From positions 1 to 57,625 of the forward strand of contig NZ_JADYTF010000005.1 in assembly GCF_021530995.1 (NCBI RefSeq): 57,625 nt of DNA, read 5' to 3'. Shown here one piece after another: positions 1 to 7,866 of this stretch. Origin of the DNA: Bacteroides caecigallinarum. GTDB taxonomy: Bacteria; Bacteroidota; Bacteroidia; Bacteroidales; Bacteroidaceae. The notes under the pieces are model-generated. The model made no database searches, was not told the origin of the DNA, and saw only the letters and a program-made list of their open reading frames with translations. The translations under genes were made by a program, and so were the position numbers. The stretch's first letter is position 1. Every line of letters starts with the position of its first letter.

Positions 1-116
1 GTCCTAACTTGGCTTTTTCATTGCTTTTTCTGTCTTTCATTTTTTCAAGCCATCTTCCTAAAACGCCTATCTGCCAATAACTTTGCTACATTTTTCTGTT
101 TATCACTTTTTATTCG

Positions 117-124
117 TACTTTTG
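117..124 (+). promoter_or_regulatory. Bacteroidetes -7 box upstream of the methyltransferase gene
   Basis: TACTTTTG fits the TAnnTTTG -7 consensus of the Bacteroidetes primary sigma factor. No clear TTTG lies at the right distance; TTTT at 91-94 is the nearest (22 bp). The start site would fall near 128-131, leaving a leader of about 15-20 bases before the gene. The rest of bases 1-116 shows no gene I can support. Confidence 0.5.
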
Positions 125-145
125 TAATCGTATTATAATATAATA

Positions 146-883
146 ATGTATATGAATTACGGATTATTGGATTCTGGTAAGGACCCTATGGGAACTGCCA
201 TATACGATTACTTCACTAAAGGTCGTGCCGGAAGATTAAGAGTTTTTTCACCTCAGTTTGATGAGGACGAAATACCTGTAGAGACACTGTTTCGCGAATA
301 TGACGAGATGCCCGAACTTGAGAAAAAAGCTCTTGAGATGGCTCAAGGAAGAATTCTTGATGTAGGTGCTGGAAGTGGTTGTCATTCGCTTGTCCTTCAG
401 GATATGGGCAAGGATGTTGAGGCTATAGATATATCTCCATTGTCTGTCAAGGTAATGGAAGAAAGCGGTCTGAAAACTCGTCTTGCAAATTTGTTCGACC
501 CCTCATTCATTGGAGGATATGACACTATATTGATGCTTATGAATGGTTCCGGTATTATAGGCTCTGTTAAGAATATGGAGAGTTTCTTTACCCGTATGAA
601 AGAACTGCTCAACCCTGGTGGAAGCATTCTGATGGATTCAAGTGATTTGAAATATCTGTTCGAAGATGAGGATGGCAGTATGCTGATTGATATTGCGGCA
701 GATTATTATGGAGAGATAGAATTCAGTATGCAGTACAAACAGATAAAGGGTGAACCTTTCAAGTGGTTGTACATTGATTATGAAACATTGAATTTTTATG
801 CATCTCAATTCGGCTTCAAGGCTGAACTTGTATATAATGGCGAGCATTATGAATATCTGGCAAAGCTTACAATGATAGTGTAA
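146..883 (+). CDS. class I SAM-dependent methyltransferase
   Basis: 245-residue Rossmann-fold methyltransferase. Motif I is visible at about residues 70-79 (ILDVGAGSGC), followed by the acidic end of strand beta-2 (VEAIDISP) and a motif IV-like stretch (YDTILMLMNG). A late segment, LLNPGGSILMDSSDL, is the usual post-IV region. It should transfer a methyl group from S-adenosylmethionine, but the substrate cannot be read from the sequence. It is a soluble protein with no signal peptide. The first ATG (146) and a second ATG two codons later (152) are both possible; the -7 box at 117-124 allows either. The gene stands alone and is followed by the HipBST-like operon, which has its own operators. 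Confidence 0.85.
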   Translation: MYMNYGLLDSGKDPMGTAIYDYFTKGRAGRLRVFSPQFDEDEIPVETLFREYDEMPELEKKALEMAQGRILDVGAGSGCHSLVLQDMGKDVEAIDISPLSVKVMEESGLKTRLANLFDPSFIGGYDTILMLMNGSGIIGSVKNMESFFTRMKELLNPGGSILMDSSDLKYLFEDEDGSMLIDIAADYYGEIEFSMQYKQIKGEPFKWLYIDYETLNFYASQFGFKAELVYNGEHYEYLAKLTMIV

Positions 884-894
884 TATTTCTTTTC

Positions 895-995
895 TATACC
901 CGTTTGGGTATAAAAAATATTATTGTAATAATAATTATACCCTAAAAGGTATAATATATCGGAAGCTTTGTTATATTTGTACCCGAAAGGGTATA
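895..995 (+). promoter_or_regulatory. three palindromic operators and promoter of the hipBST-like operon
   Basis: Three 18-bp inverted repeats of the form TATACCC-N4-GGGTATA lie at 895-912 (perfect), 936-953 (one mismatch) and 978-995 (one mismatch: TGTACCC). They start 41 and 42 bp apart, about four helical turns, so all face the same side of the DNA. A TAnnTTTG -7 box (TATATTTG) is at 972-979 and runs into the third operator, just before the hipB ATG at 999. Binding by the HipB-like protein would block RNA polymerase, the usual autoregulation of hip operons. The spacing suggests cooperative binding; that part is inference. Confidence 0.75.
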
Positions 996-998
996 AAT

Positions 999-1223
999 AT
1001 GGAATACACGGTAATAGCTGATTTCGTAAAGGAGATGCGTCGCCAGTTCGGATTGACACAGGTGGACCTGGCAGACAAGTCTGGTGTTGGATTACGCTTT
1101 GTCCGCGATTTGGAGCAGGGCAAGCAGACTCTGCGTATGGATAAGGTTAATCAGGTCCTTAGTCTTTTTGGTCGTCAGGTTGGACCGGTTGAATTGAATG
1201 TAAAGTCAAAGGAGGATAAGTAA
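999..1223 (+). CDS. hipB: HipB-like helix-turn-helix antitoxin/repressor
   Basis: 74-residue protein, nearly all one XRE/HipB helix-turn-helix domain (about residues 5-62; core segments GLTQVDLADKSGVG and FVRDLEQGKQTLR). It ends in a short VGPVELN tail like HipB/y4mF antitoxins. It probably represses its own operon through the three TATACCC palindromes just upstream, and helps to hold the kinase toxin inactive. Its stop codon shares one base with the start of the next gene (TAATG), so translation is likely coupled. The start at 999 is only a few bases after the predicted transcription start, so the mRNA leader is very short. Confidence 0.82.
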   Translation: MEYTVIADFVKEMRRQFGLTQVDLADKSGVGLRFVRDLEQGKQTLRMDKVNQVLSLFGRQVGPVELNVKSKEDK

Positions 1224-1561
1224 TGAAACGTGCAAAAGTGTTTCTGCATGACCGCTTGGCAGGCATACTGGTGGAAGACGAAAACGGATTCACCTTTACA
1301 TACGACGCTGATTATCTGAAGCTGCCGGATGCTACTGCGGTCAGTCTGACACTTCCTATTGGAGAGAAACCATATCATGACATGGTATTGTTTCCTTTTT
1401 TTGACGGACTAATACCTGAGGGATGGTTGCTCGATATAGCGGAGCGTAGCTGGAAAATTAATCAGAGGGACCGTATGTCTCTACTTTTGGCTTGCTGTAA
1501 GGACTGTATTGGGGCAGTCAGTGTAATACCGGACGACGAAACTGAGGAGGATAAATTATGA
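1223..1561 (+). CDS. hipS: HipS-like protein (separate HipA N-terminal subdomain)
   Basis: 112-residue protein matching only the N-terminal 'couple_hipA' subdomain of HipA (segments VFLHDRLAGIL, SLTLPIGEKPY, FFDGLIPEGWLLD). In classic HipA this part is fused to the kinase; here it is a free protein, as in the three-gene HipBST systems described from enteropathogenic E. coli, where HipS neutralises the HipT kinase by inserting a tryptophan near its active site. A tryptophan is present in the matching PEGW motif (W68). The gene overlaps hipB by one base and hipT by four (ATGA), a tightly coupled operon. The split is not a frameshift: both parts have their own start, and the order B-S-T is that of known HipBST loci. 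Confidence 0.75.
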   Translation: MKRAKVFLHDRLAGILVEDENGFTFTYDADYLKLPDATAVSLTLPIGEKPYHDMVLFPFFDGLIPEGWLLDIAERSWKINQRDRMSLLLACCKDCIGAVSVIPDDETEEDKL

Positions 1562-2496
1562 GCCGATGTTTATATTGTTATAAGGAATTGGGTGAAGGAA
1601 TGAAAGATTTCCATCCCGCATGTGCCAAAAAGTTTTTCGGAACGCGTACAGCTCCTGAACTGCCATACGTACGTGCCCAGTTAGGTGATTTGGCACGTCA
1701 GGTGGTGCGTAGTCAGACTACACTGACAGGTGTGCAGGCCAAACTTTCGCTTGACATTAACCGTGGGGGCCGTAACGAACCGGACCGTTTCACTATAGTT
1801 GGCCTGTGGGGACGTTTCATCCTGAAACCACAGACTCATTCATACCGTGCTTTGCCGGAACTGGAGGATGTTACCATGCACCTTGCCGAGGCCGTGAAGA
1901 TAAATGTGGTTCCACATAGTCTGATACGGTTCAGTGATGGAGAACTATGTTATATAACCCGTCGTATAGACCGCCTGCCAGACGGACGTAAGGTCGCAAT
2001 GGAGGATATGTGTCAGTTATCCGAACGGCTCACGGAATATAAATACAAAGGCTCATACGAGCAAATCGCCAAATTGGTAAGGCGATATTCATCCGCTCCG
2101 CAACTTGATGTGATAAATTTCTGGGAGGTAGTTGTGTTCTGTTGGATAACAGGTAATGCCGATATGCATCTTAAGAACTTTTCCCTCTATAACCAGATTG
2201 GCGGATATACGCTTACACCTGCCTACGATATGCTTTCTACGAGTCTTGTTATGCCTGAAGATACCGAAGAACTTGCTCTTACACTCAACGGGAAGAAGAG
2301 CCGTTTACGTAAGGCTGACTTTTACAAGGCAATAACAGCATCTGGAGTTGACGAGAAAGTTATCGAGAATCTTTCCCGTCGTTTCAGCCGTGCATTGCCT
2401 AAATGGTTCGAGCTGATAGACAATTCCTTTTTACCTGATGATATGAAAAAGCAGTATAAACAGCTTATCTTGCGTCGTGTGGTAATGCTGCGTTGA
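1558..2496 (+). CDS. hipT: HipT-like Ser/Thr kinase toxin
   Basis: 312-residue kinase of the HipA C-terminal fold. The Gly-rich loop is TLTGVQAK (residues 55-62), a Lys sits in FILKP (K90), the catalytic loop is GNADMHLKNF (D202, N206), and the metal-binding Asp is in PAYDMLST (D224). HipT of E. coli is about the same size, phosphorylates tryptophanyl-tRNA synthetase and carries a regulatory SIS serine pair in this loop; here the pair is two threonines (T55, T57). The target in this host is unknown. The N-terminus has a possible zinc knuckle, C4-C7-H19-C22. Final gene of the hipBST-like operon; it ends 4 bp from the convergent HAD gene. Confidence 0.78.
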   Translation: MSRCLYCYKELGEGMKDFHPACAKKFFGTRTAPELPYVRAQLGDLARQVVRSQTTLTGVQAKLSLDINRGGRNEPDRFTIVGLWGRFILKPQTHSYRALPELEDVTMHLAEAVKINVVPHSLIRFSDGELCYITRRIDRLPDGRKVAMEDMCQLSERLTEYKYKGSYEQIAKLVRRYSSAPQLDVINFWEVVVFCWITGNADMHLKNFSLYNQIGGYTLTPAYDMLSTSLVMPEDTEELALTLNGKKSRLRKADFYKAITASGVDEKVIENLSRRFSRALPKWFELIDNSFLPDDMKKQYKQLILRRVVMLR

Positions 2497-2499
2497 GAA

Positions 2500-3276
2500 C
2501 TATAAAATGTTGAAATGTCTCAAAGCATTTATTATACCATCTTCATCTACCGATGACGTGATATAGTCTGCGGCCGCCTTTACTTTGTCCGATGCATTAC
2601 CCATTGCGACGCCTATTCCGGCATGTTCAAGCATGTTAATGTCGTTCCCACCGTCGCCGAAAGCCATTGTCTCTTCAAGCTTTATTCCGTAATGTTTTAT
2701 CACTTCGTCTATACCGCGGCTCTTGCTTGTTCCTCTGTTAATTATGTCGGCAAATAGCGGGTGCCATCTCATCGTTTCGCAGTGAGTAAGTATCTTTCCG
2801 AAAATCTCTTCATCAGCTTCGGTGGGGAAGTACCCCATAATCTGGAGAATATCTTTTCCTAAAGCTTCTTCTCCCGGTTTTACTGGAGGTATGGAAATCT
2901 TTATAAGTTTGGCTATGTCTTCCACTGCTTTATCCACTTTTGTGATAAACCACTGGTTGTCATGCACAAAGACGAACGGATAATCGTGTTTTTTAGTGTA
3001 TTCCACAACTCTTTCTATATCTTCGGCAGGTATCAGTCCTTTGTAAATATCCTTGTGGTCGGCTGTAAAGCAGTGAGCACCGTTTAGGGTTATATATCCG
3101 TCGAATTCAAGATCCTCAAGATTGTTTATAAGCAATTTAGGGCGTCCCGTGGCGATAAATACCTTTATACCTTTTTCTCTTAACTCTTTAAGTGCCTGTT
3201 TGGTAGATTCCGGTACTCTGTGTGTGTTGAACGAAACCAATGTTCCGTCGATGTCGAAAAATATAGCTTTAATCAT
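2500..3276 (-). CDS. Cof-type HAD-superfamily phosphatase (class IIB)
   Basis: 258-residue HAD hydrolase. Motif I is IFFDIDGTLVSF near the start (nucleophile Asp and acid Asp), motif II is IATGR, and motifs III/IV are near the C-terminus in AFGDGGNDINML. The large C2B cap between motifs II and III puts it in the Cof family, which dephosphorylates sugar phosphates, pyridoxal phosphate or similar small phosphates. The substrate is not predictable. It is cytosolic, has no operon partner, and is divergent from proB. A -7 box (TACTTTTG on the minus strand) lies at 3303-3310. Confidence 0.88.
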   Translation of the reverse strand: MIKAIFFDIDGTLVSFNTHRVPESTKQALKELREKGIKVFIATGRPKLLINNLEDLEFDGYITLNGAHCFTADHKDIYKGLIPAEDIERVVEYTKKHDYPFVFVHDNQWFITKVDKAVEDIAKLIKISIPPVKPGEEALGKDILQIMGYFPTEADEEIFGKILTHCETMRWHPLFADIINRGTSKSRGIDEVIKHYGIKLEETMAFGDGGNDINMLEHAGIGVAMGNASDKVKAAADYITSSVDEDGIINALRHFNIL

Positions 3277-3302
3277 AAAAATACGAATGTTATAATGTCA
3301 TG

Positions 3303-3310
3303 CAAAAGTA
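3303..3310 (-). promoter_or_regulatory. -7 box for the HAD phosphatase gene
   Basis: Minus-strand TACTTTTG matches TAnnTTTG and lies 27 bases before the ATG at 3276. I saw no convincing TTTG at -33. Confidence 0.5.
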
Positions 3311-3377
3311 CGAAAAATATTGTTACAGCCGTTTGATTTGTATCAATAAGTAATGTGAAATAAAATATCTACATGTT

Positions 3378-3411
3378 TTTGTAATAAGAAATTAGTAAAA
3401 TCCTATATTTG
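3378..3411 (+). promoter_or_regulatory. proB promoter
   Basis: TTTG at 3378-3381 and TATATTTG at 3404-3411 are separated by 22 bp, close to the Bacteroidetes consensus. Transcription would begin near 3418, about 25 bases before the proB ATG. Confidence 0.6.
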
Positions 3412-3442
3412 CGTAATTAATTGAAATGAAACATGGTATTTT

Positions 3443-4525
3443 ATGGAATGTAAATATAAAAGAATAGCGGTAAAGATTGGCAGTAACGTGCTTACGCGTA
3501 AGGATGGTACGCTCGATGTTACGCGAATGTCTGCGCTGGTTGACCAGGTGGCAGAACTTCACAGGGCAGGAGTTGAAATAGTGCTTGTATCATCGGGAGC
3601 GGTGGCTTCCGGACGCAGTGAGGTGAAACCTTTGCGCAAGCTTGACAGTGTTGACAGCCGTCAGTTGTTTTCGGCTGTAGGGCAGGCCAAGCTGATAAAC
3701 AGATATTACGAACTGTTTCGTGAACATGGAATTACTGTAGGTCAAGTGCTTACAACCAAGGAAAGTTTCTCAACACGACGACATTATCTCAATCAGCGCA
3801 ACTGTATGCAGGTGATGCTGGACAATGATGTTATTCCCATTGTGAATGAGAATGACACAATCTCTGTTACGGAACTTATGTTTACCGACAATGACGAACT
3901 TTCAGGGCTGATTGCGGCTATGATGGATGTTCAGGCATTGGTTATTCTGAGCAATATCGACGGTATATATAATGGTGCTCCTTCCCAACCGGGAGTGACT
4001 GTTATCAGAGAAGTGGAACAGGGCAAGGACCTGTCGGACTATATCAGTACCGAGAAATCAGGATTCGGCAGGGGGGGTATGCTGACTAAAAGCAGTATAG
4101 CCCGCAAGGTGGCAGACGAGGGGATTACAGTATTCATAGCCAATGGAAAGAAAGACAATATACTCGTTGATCTGATTTCCAATCCTGAAGAAACCGTATG
4201 CACGAAGTTTGTTCCTTCGGAGAACGGTGTGTCAAGTATCAAGAAATGGATAGCCCACAGCGATGGATTCTCAAAAGGTAAGATTATAGTCAATAATAAG
4301 GCTGCTGATAAGTTGCGTGGTGACAAGGCGGTAAGCCTTCTTCCTGTAGGAGTGACAGATATAGTTGGCGATTTTGAAAAGGATGATATTGTAACTATCG
4401 TAAATCCTGATGACGAGAAGATAGGTGTTGGCCGTGTAAGTATGTCATCGGCAGACGCAAAAGCCGTTATGGGTATTCATGGTAAACCTTATCTCGTACA
4501 TTATGACTATTTATATTTAGAATAA
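3443..4525 (+). CDS. proB: glutamate 5-kinase
   Basis: 360 residues, the usual length for ProB. It catalyses ATP-dependent phosphorylation of glutamate, the first step of proline synthesis. The amino-acid-kinase domain (about residues 5-255) shows VKIGSNVLTR, SSGAVASGR, the substrate loop VNENDTIS, DNDELSGLIA and GFGRGGMLTK; a PUA domain follows (about 270-355). Bacterial ProB is normally inhibited by proline through the kinase domain. proA, often next to proB, is not here; the following gene is an unrelated regulator with its own promoter. Confidence 0.93.
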   Translation: MECKYKRIAVKIGSNVLTRKDGTLDVTRMSALVDQVAELHRAGVEIVLVSSGAVASGRSEVKPLRKLDSVDSRQLFSAVGQAKLINRYYELFREHGITVGQVLTTKESFSTRRHYLNQRNCMQVMLDNDVIPIVNENDTISVTELMFTDNDELSGLIAAMMDVQALVILSNIDGIYNGAPSQPGVTVIREVEQGKDLSDYISTEKSGFGRGGMLTKSSIARKVADEGITVFIANGKKDNILVDLISNPEETVCTKFVPSENGVSSIKKWIAHSDGFSKGKIIVNNKAADKLRGDKAVSLLPVGVTDIVGDFEKDDIVTIVNPDDEKIGVGRVSMSSADAKAVMGIHGKPYLVHYDYLYLE

Positions 4526-4549
4526 CTTTCATAATGACATACTTTTTAT

Positions 4550-4557
4550 TATTTTTG
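4550..4557 (+). promoter_or_regulatory. promoter of the cupin regulator/acyl-CoA synthetase pair
   Basis: TATTTTTG matches TAnnTTTG, with TTTC 19 bp upstream (4527-4530) as a weak -33 box. The last G is the first base of an upstream in-frame GTG codon (4557), so that GTG would lie at or before the transcription start. This favours the ATG at 4578. Confidence 0.6.
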
Positions 4558-4577
4558 TGGAAAATAACTTAAAGACT

Positions 4578-5135
4578 ATGGATGAACAGATAAAACAAAT
4601 AGCAATGCGCTTACATGGATTGCGTGATGCTCTTGACCTGACAGTGGAGCAGGTAGCGGAAAAGATTGGAGTAACTCCTGAACAGTATGCCGCTATGGAA
4701 AGTGGCGATACAGACCTTTCGGTAAGTACACTTCAGAAGATTTCAACAGAGTTCGGCGTATCTCTTGATGAACTTATGTTCGGCGAAGAACCTCACATGC
4801 GCTCATATTTCCTTACACGCCGTGGAACAGGTATTTCAGTGGAAAGAACAAAGGCTTACAAGTATGAGTCATTGGCCTCGGGTTTCAAGAACAGAATTGC
4901 CGATCCGTTTATCGTAACGGTAGAGCCTAAACCTGAAACAACACCTATATATTATAACACCCATTCAGGACAGGAATTCAATATGGTGATTGAAGGTCGT
5001 CTGTTGTTGAATATTAATGGTAAGGAGCTTATCCTTAACCCTGGCGACAGCCTGTATTTCGACTCCTCTCTTCCTCACGGAATGAAGGCGCTCGACGGAA
5101 ACAATGTTAGATTCTTAGCTATAGTAATGCAATAA
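4578..5135 (+). CDS. XRE-family regulator with C-terminal cupin domain
   Basis: 185 residues from ATG 4578 (192 from an upstream GTG at 4557, which overlaps the promoter). An N-terminal XRE helix-turn-helix covers about residues 8-65 (core LTVEQVAEKIGVTPEQYAAM). A C-terminal cupin_2 barrel covers about 110-183 (NTHSGQEFNMVIEGRLLL, then LNPGDSLYFDSSLPHGM with the conserved PGD and His). Such HTH-cupin proteins sense a small ligand and regulate a neighbouring operon. The gene lies 14 bp before an acyl-CoA synthetase, so it probably controls it, with the synthetase's substrate or product as ligand. The ligand itself is unknown. Confidence 0.85.
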   Translation: MDEQIKQIAMRLHGLRDALDLTVEQVAEKIGVTPEQYAAMESGDTDLSVSTLQKISTEFGVSLDELMFGEEPHMRSYFLTRRGTGISVERTKAYKYESLASGFKNRIADPFIVTVEPKPETTPIYYNTHSGQEFNMVIEGRLLLNINGKELILNPGDSLYFDSSLPHGMKALDGNNVRFLAIVMQ

Positions 5136-5149
5136 TCAGATACAACAAT

Positions 5150-6805
5150 ATGTTAGAGAGATTTGTAAAACAGACACAATTTACCTCACAGGAGGATTTT
5201 ATAAAGAATTTCAGGATAGAAGTTCCTGAAAACTTCAACTTCGGCTACGATGTGGTTGACGCCTGGGCTACCGAAGAACCGGACAGAGAAGCAATCTTAT
5301 GGACAAACGATAAAGGCGAGTGCATTCATTTTTCGTATGCCGACCTCAAGAAATATACAGACCAGACAGCATCTTACTTTCAGAGCCTCGGTATCGGTCA
5401 TGGCGACAAGGTTATGCTTATCCTGAAACGCCGTTATGAGTTCTGGTATTCCATTATCGCTCTTCACAAACTTGGTGCTGTTGTAATTCCTGCAACACAT
5501 CTTCTTACAAAGAAAGATATTGTTTACCGCTGTAATGCCGCATCTATCAAGATGATTGTCGTGGCTGGCGAAGAAGTGATAACAAAACACGTGATAGACG
5601 CCATGCCTGATTCACCGACGGTAGAGAAACTCGTAAGCATAGGTCCTGACATGCCGGAAGGATTCCTAGATTTCCATAAGGGAATAGATAGTGCTGTTCC
5701 TTTTGTACGTCCTGAACATCCGAACACAAACGACGATATATCATTGATGTATTTCACATCCGGTACTACCGGCGAACCGAAGATGGTGGCACACGACTTC
5801 ACTTATCCGTTGGGACACATCGTGACAGGAAGTTTCTGGCATAATCTTCATAAGGACAGTCTCCATCTCACTATTGCCGACACAGGATGGGGCAAGGCTG
5901 TTTGGGGAAAACTGTACGGACAGATGATAGCCGGTGCAACAGTCTTCGTATACGACCATGAGAAGTTTACTCCTGCTGATATCCTTCAGAAGATACACGA
6001 CTATCATATCACATCACTTTGTGCGCCTCCTACAATATACCGTTTCCTCATCCGTGAAGACCTGTCCAAGTACGATTTTTCATCATTGGAATACTGTACT
6101 ACAGCCGGTGAGGCTTTGAACTACTCTGTATATGAAACATTCCTCAAGATAACAGGAATACGTCTGATGGAAGGTTTCGGACAGACAGAAACAACACTTA
6201 CACTTGCTACATTCCCATGGATGGAACCAAAACCGGGAAGTATGGGTGTGCCTAATCCTCAGTATGAGATAGACCTTATCAAGCCTGACGGACGCAGTGC
6301 CGAAGATGGCGAGCAGGGACAGATTGTGGTACGTACAAACCATGGCAAGCCACTGGGATTGTTCAAGGAATATTATCGTGCTCCTGAACTTACACACGAG
6401 GCTTGGCACGACGGTGTTTATTACACTGGCGACGTGGCATGGCGTGATGAAGACGGATATTACTGGTTTGTTGGCCGTGCGGACGATGTAATCAAGAGTT
6501 CCGGCTACCGTATAGGCCCGTTCGAAGTGGAAAGTGCGTTGATGACACACCCTGCCGTAGTTGAATGTGCCATAACAGGTGTACCTGACGAAATCCGCGG
6601 ACAGGTGGTCAAGGCTACAATTATCCTTGCCAAGGATTATAAGGATAAGGCGGGTGATGCGTTGATTAAGGAGCTTCAGGACCACGTGAAGCGTGTTACT
6701 GCTCCATACAAATATCCGCGTGTTATAGAGTTTGTGGATGAACTTCCAAAGACTATCAGCGGCAAGATACGTCGTGTGGAAATCCGTCAGAAAGATAATC
6801 AGTAA
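5150..6805 (+). CDS. AMP-forming acyl-CoA synthetase (medium-chain/acetyl type)
   Basis: 551-residue member of the ANL superfamily that activates a carboxylic acid to acyl-AMP and then acyl-CoA. Motifs: phosphate loop YFTSGTTGEPKM (about 201-212), the A5 motif GFGQTETT, the hinge region YYTGDVAWRDEDGYYW and GRADDVIKSSGYRIGPFEVES, and the C-terminal PKTISGKIRR with the catalytic lysine. The pattern is closest to medium-chain (ACSM-like) synthetases; chain length cannot be fixed. It is cytosolic. It follows the HTH-cupin gene at 14 bp and ends the operon at a terminator hairpin. No CoA-dependent partner enzyme is adjacent. Confidence 0.88.
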   Translation: MLERFVKQTQFTSQEDFIKNFRIEVPENFNFGYDVVDAWATEEPDREAILWTNDKGECIHFSYADLKKYTDQTASYFQSLGIGHGDKVMLILKRRYEFWYSIIALHKLGAVVIPATHLLTKKDIVYRCNAASIKMIVVAGEEVITKHVIDAMPDSPTVEKLVSIGPDMPEGFLDFHKGIDSAVPFVRPEHPNTNDDISLMYFTSGTTGEPKMVAHDFTYPLGHIVTGSFWHNLHKDSLHLTIADTGWGKAVWGKLYGQMIAGATVFVYDHEKFTPADILQKIHDYHITSLCAPPTIYRFLIREDLSKYDFSSLEYCTTAGEALNYSVYETFLKITGIRLMEGFGQTETTLTLATFPWMEPKPGSMGVPNPQYEIDLIKPDGRSAEDGEQGQIVVRTNHGKPLGLFKEYYRAPELTHEAWHDGVYYTGDVAWRDEDGYYWFVGRADDVIKSSGYRIGPFEVESALMTHPAVVECAITGVPDEIRGQVVKATIILAKDYKDKAGDALIKELQDHVKRVTAPYKYPRVIEFVDELPKTISGKIRRVEIRQKDNQ

Positions 6806-6831
6806 TAGATATGAAATCATTATGATAACAG

Positions 6832-6865
6832 AACAGCCGGTTCGGAGAGATCCTGACCGGCTGTT
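6832..6865 (+). terminator. terminator-like hairpin after the acyl-CoA synthetase
   Basis: Stem AACAGCCGGT / ACCGGCTGTT (10 bp, loop 14 nt) 27 bases after the stop codon, followed by ATTGTAATAATCATTTTTTA. The same stem sequence recurs at 7807-7841 after the DUF2148 gene. Confidence 0.65.
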
Positions 6866-6948
6866 ATTGTAATAATCATTTTTTAATTTGTGATAAAGGA
6901 ATAGTGACAATCCGGCTGCTTCTGATGCCAGTCAAAAAGGTCTTGAAA

Positions 6949-7012
6949 AAACACGGCCGTGTTTGATTTCAAACGCCGCCGTATTTAAGATTAAACACGG
7001 CCATGTTTTTTT
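6949..7012 (+). repeat. three tandem 22-nt palindromic units ending in a T-run
   Basis: Units at 6949-6970, 6971-6992 and 6993-7012 share the pattern AAACrCsGCCrTrTTT. The first contains the perfect 16-bp palindrome AAACACGGCCGTGTTT. Units 1 and 3 can also pair with each other; the third ends in seven Ts. It may act as a second terminator or be a REP-like element. The 6806-7194 gap otherwise holds the hairpin before it and the promoter after it. Confidence 0.6.
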
Positions 7013-7106
7013 AAAATGTATCAGCACCTTCTCGTAAGGTGAAAAATAAACTATTGATAATAGCTGGTTTGTTTCATAAATACAACGATAAGTCAATTAT
7101 AATAGC

Positions 7107-7114
7107 TACATTTG
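7107..7114 (+). promoter_or_regulatory. -7 box for the DUF2148 gene
   Basis: TACATTTG is a perfect TAnnTTTG match, 81 bases before ATG 7195. It lies downstream of the far-upstream GTG (7039) of the same open frame, which argues that translation begins at 7195. Confidence 0.5.
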
Positions 7115-7194
7115 TATCATGCAGACAGCCGGAGATTTTCCCTGCTTGCAGAAAGCCGGTAAACGAATGTAATTCCTTAAAATATATAACAGTC

Positions 7195-7737
7195 ATGATA
7201 GAAAACGAACGAGACTGCCGCCATGAACATGTCATCAACATAGCCAGACAAATGATGACTGCGGCACGTACCGCCCCTAAGGGAAAAGGAGTAGATGTCA
7301 TAGAAGTAGCGCTGGTAACAGGCGAAGAGTTACAACAACTTTCAGAAACAATGCTGCAATTAGCCGAAGAAACCGGTATGAAGTTTTTCATACGGGATGC
7401 AAACAACATTCTACAGGCTGAAAGTGTGGTCATTATCGGAACTCACGAACATGCACAAGGGCTGAACTGCGGTCACTGCGGGTTCTCTACCTGCGATTCC
7501 AGAACTGAAGGAGTACCTTGTGCCATCAATTCAGTAGATGTAGGAATAGCCATCGGCTCAGCTTGTGCTACGGCGGCAGATATGCGTGTAGATACTCGCG
7601 TAATGTTTTCTGCCGGACTGGCTGCCCAGCGCCTGAATTACCTGGAAGGATGTAAAAGCGTATATGCCATACCCGTAAGTGCTTCTTCTAAGAATCCTTT
7701 CTTCGACCGCAAGTCGCCTGTACAGACAATAAAATAA
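7195..7737 (+). CDS. DUF2148 ferredoxin-domain protein
   Basis: 180 residues from ATG 7195; the open frame continues upstream to a GTG at 7039, but that stretch lies before the promoter and has no protein-like features. DUF2148 proteins have a ferredoxin-like domain with conserved cysteines, seen here in GLNCGHCGFSTC, GVPCAINSVD and GSACATAADM, which probably hold an iron-sulfur cluster. The VDTRVMFSAGLAAQRL segment is typical of the family. The cellular role is not known; a redox role is inferred from the cysteines. It stands alone between two hairpins with the same stem. Confidence 0.8.
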   Translation: MIENERDCRHEHVINIARQMMTAARTAPKGKGVDVIEVALVTGEELQQLSETMLQLAEETGMKFFIRDANNILQAESVVIIGTHEHAQGLNCGHCGFSTCDSRTEGVPCAINSVDVGIAIGSACATAADMRVDTRVMFSAGLAAQRLNYLEGCKSVYAIPVSASSKNPFFDRKSPVQTIK

Positions 7738-7804
7738 CAGTATAAAAACATGTACATCCAATCAGGATATACTGTTTATGGTGTACCAAGAAAGAACTAA
7801 AACT

Positions 7805-7843
7805 AAAACAGCCGGTTATGGAAAATTCCGGACCGGCTGTTTT
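7805..7843 (+). terminator. rho-independent terminator after the DUF2148 gene
   Basis: Stem AAAACAGCCGGT (7805-7816) pairs with ACCGGCTGTTTT (7832-7843), loop 15 nt, with the T-run at the 3' end. Read on the minus strand it also ends in Ts, so it could stop the converging leftward operon too. Confidence 0.8.
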
Positions 7844-7866
7844 TGATTATGTAAAAGAATGATAGT

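Noticed and set aside
1-40. Leftward open frame starting at an ATG at 40 and leaving the window (about 13 codons).
   Set aside because: Too short to judge; no promoter box or recognisable sequence.
6083-6910. 275-codon open frame antisense to the acyl-CoA synthetase.
   Set aside because: It mirrors a well-supported gene in the opposite strand, has no domain and includes the terminator hairpin; a shadow.
6949-7012. CRISPR array.
   Set aside because: Units are contiguous with no spacers and there are only three; the same holds for 33102-33145.
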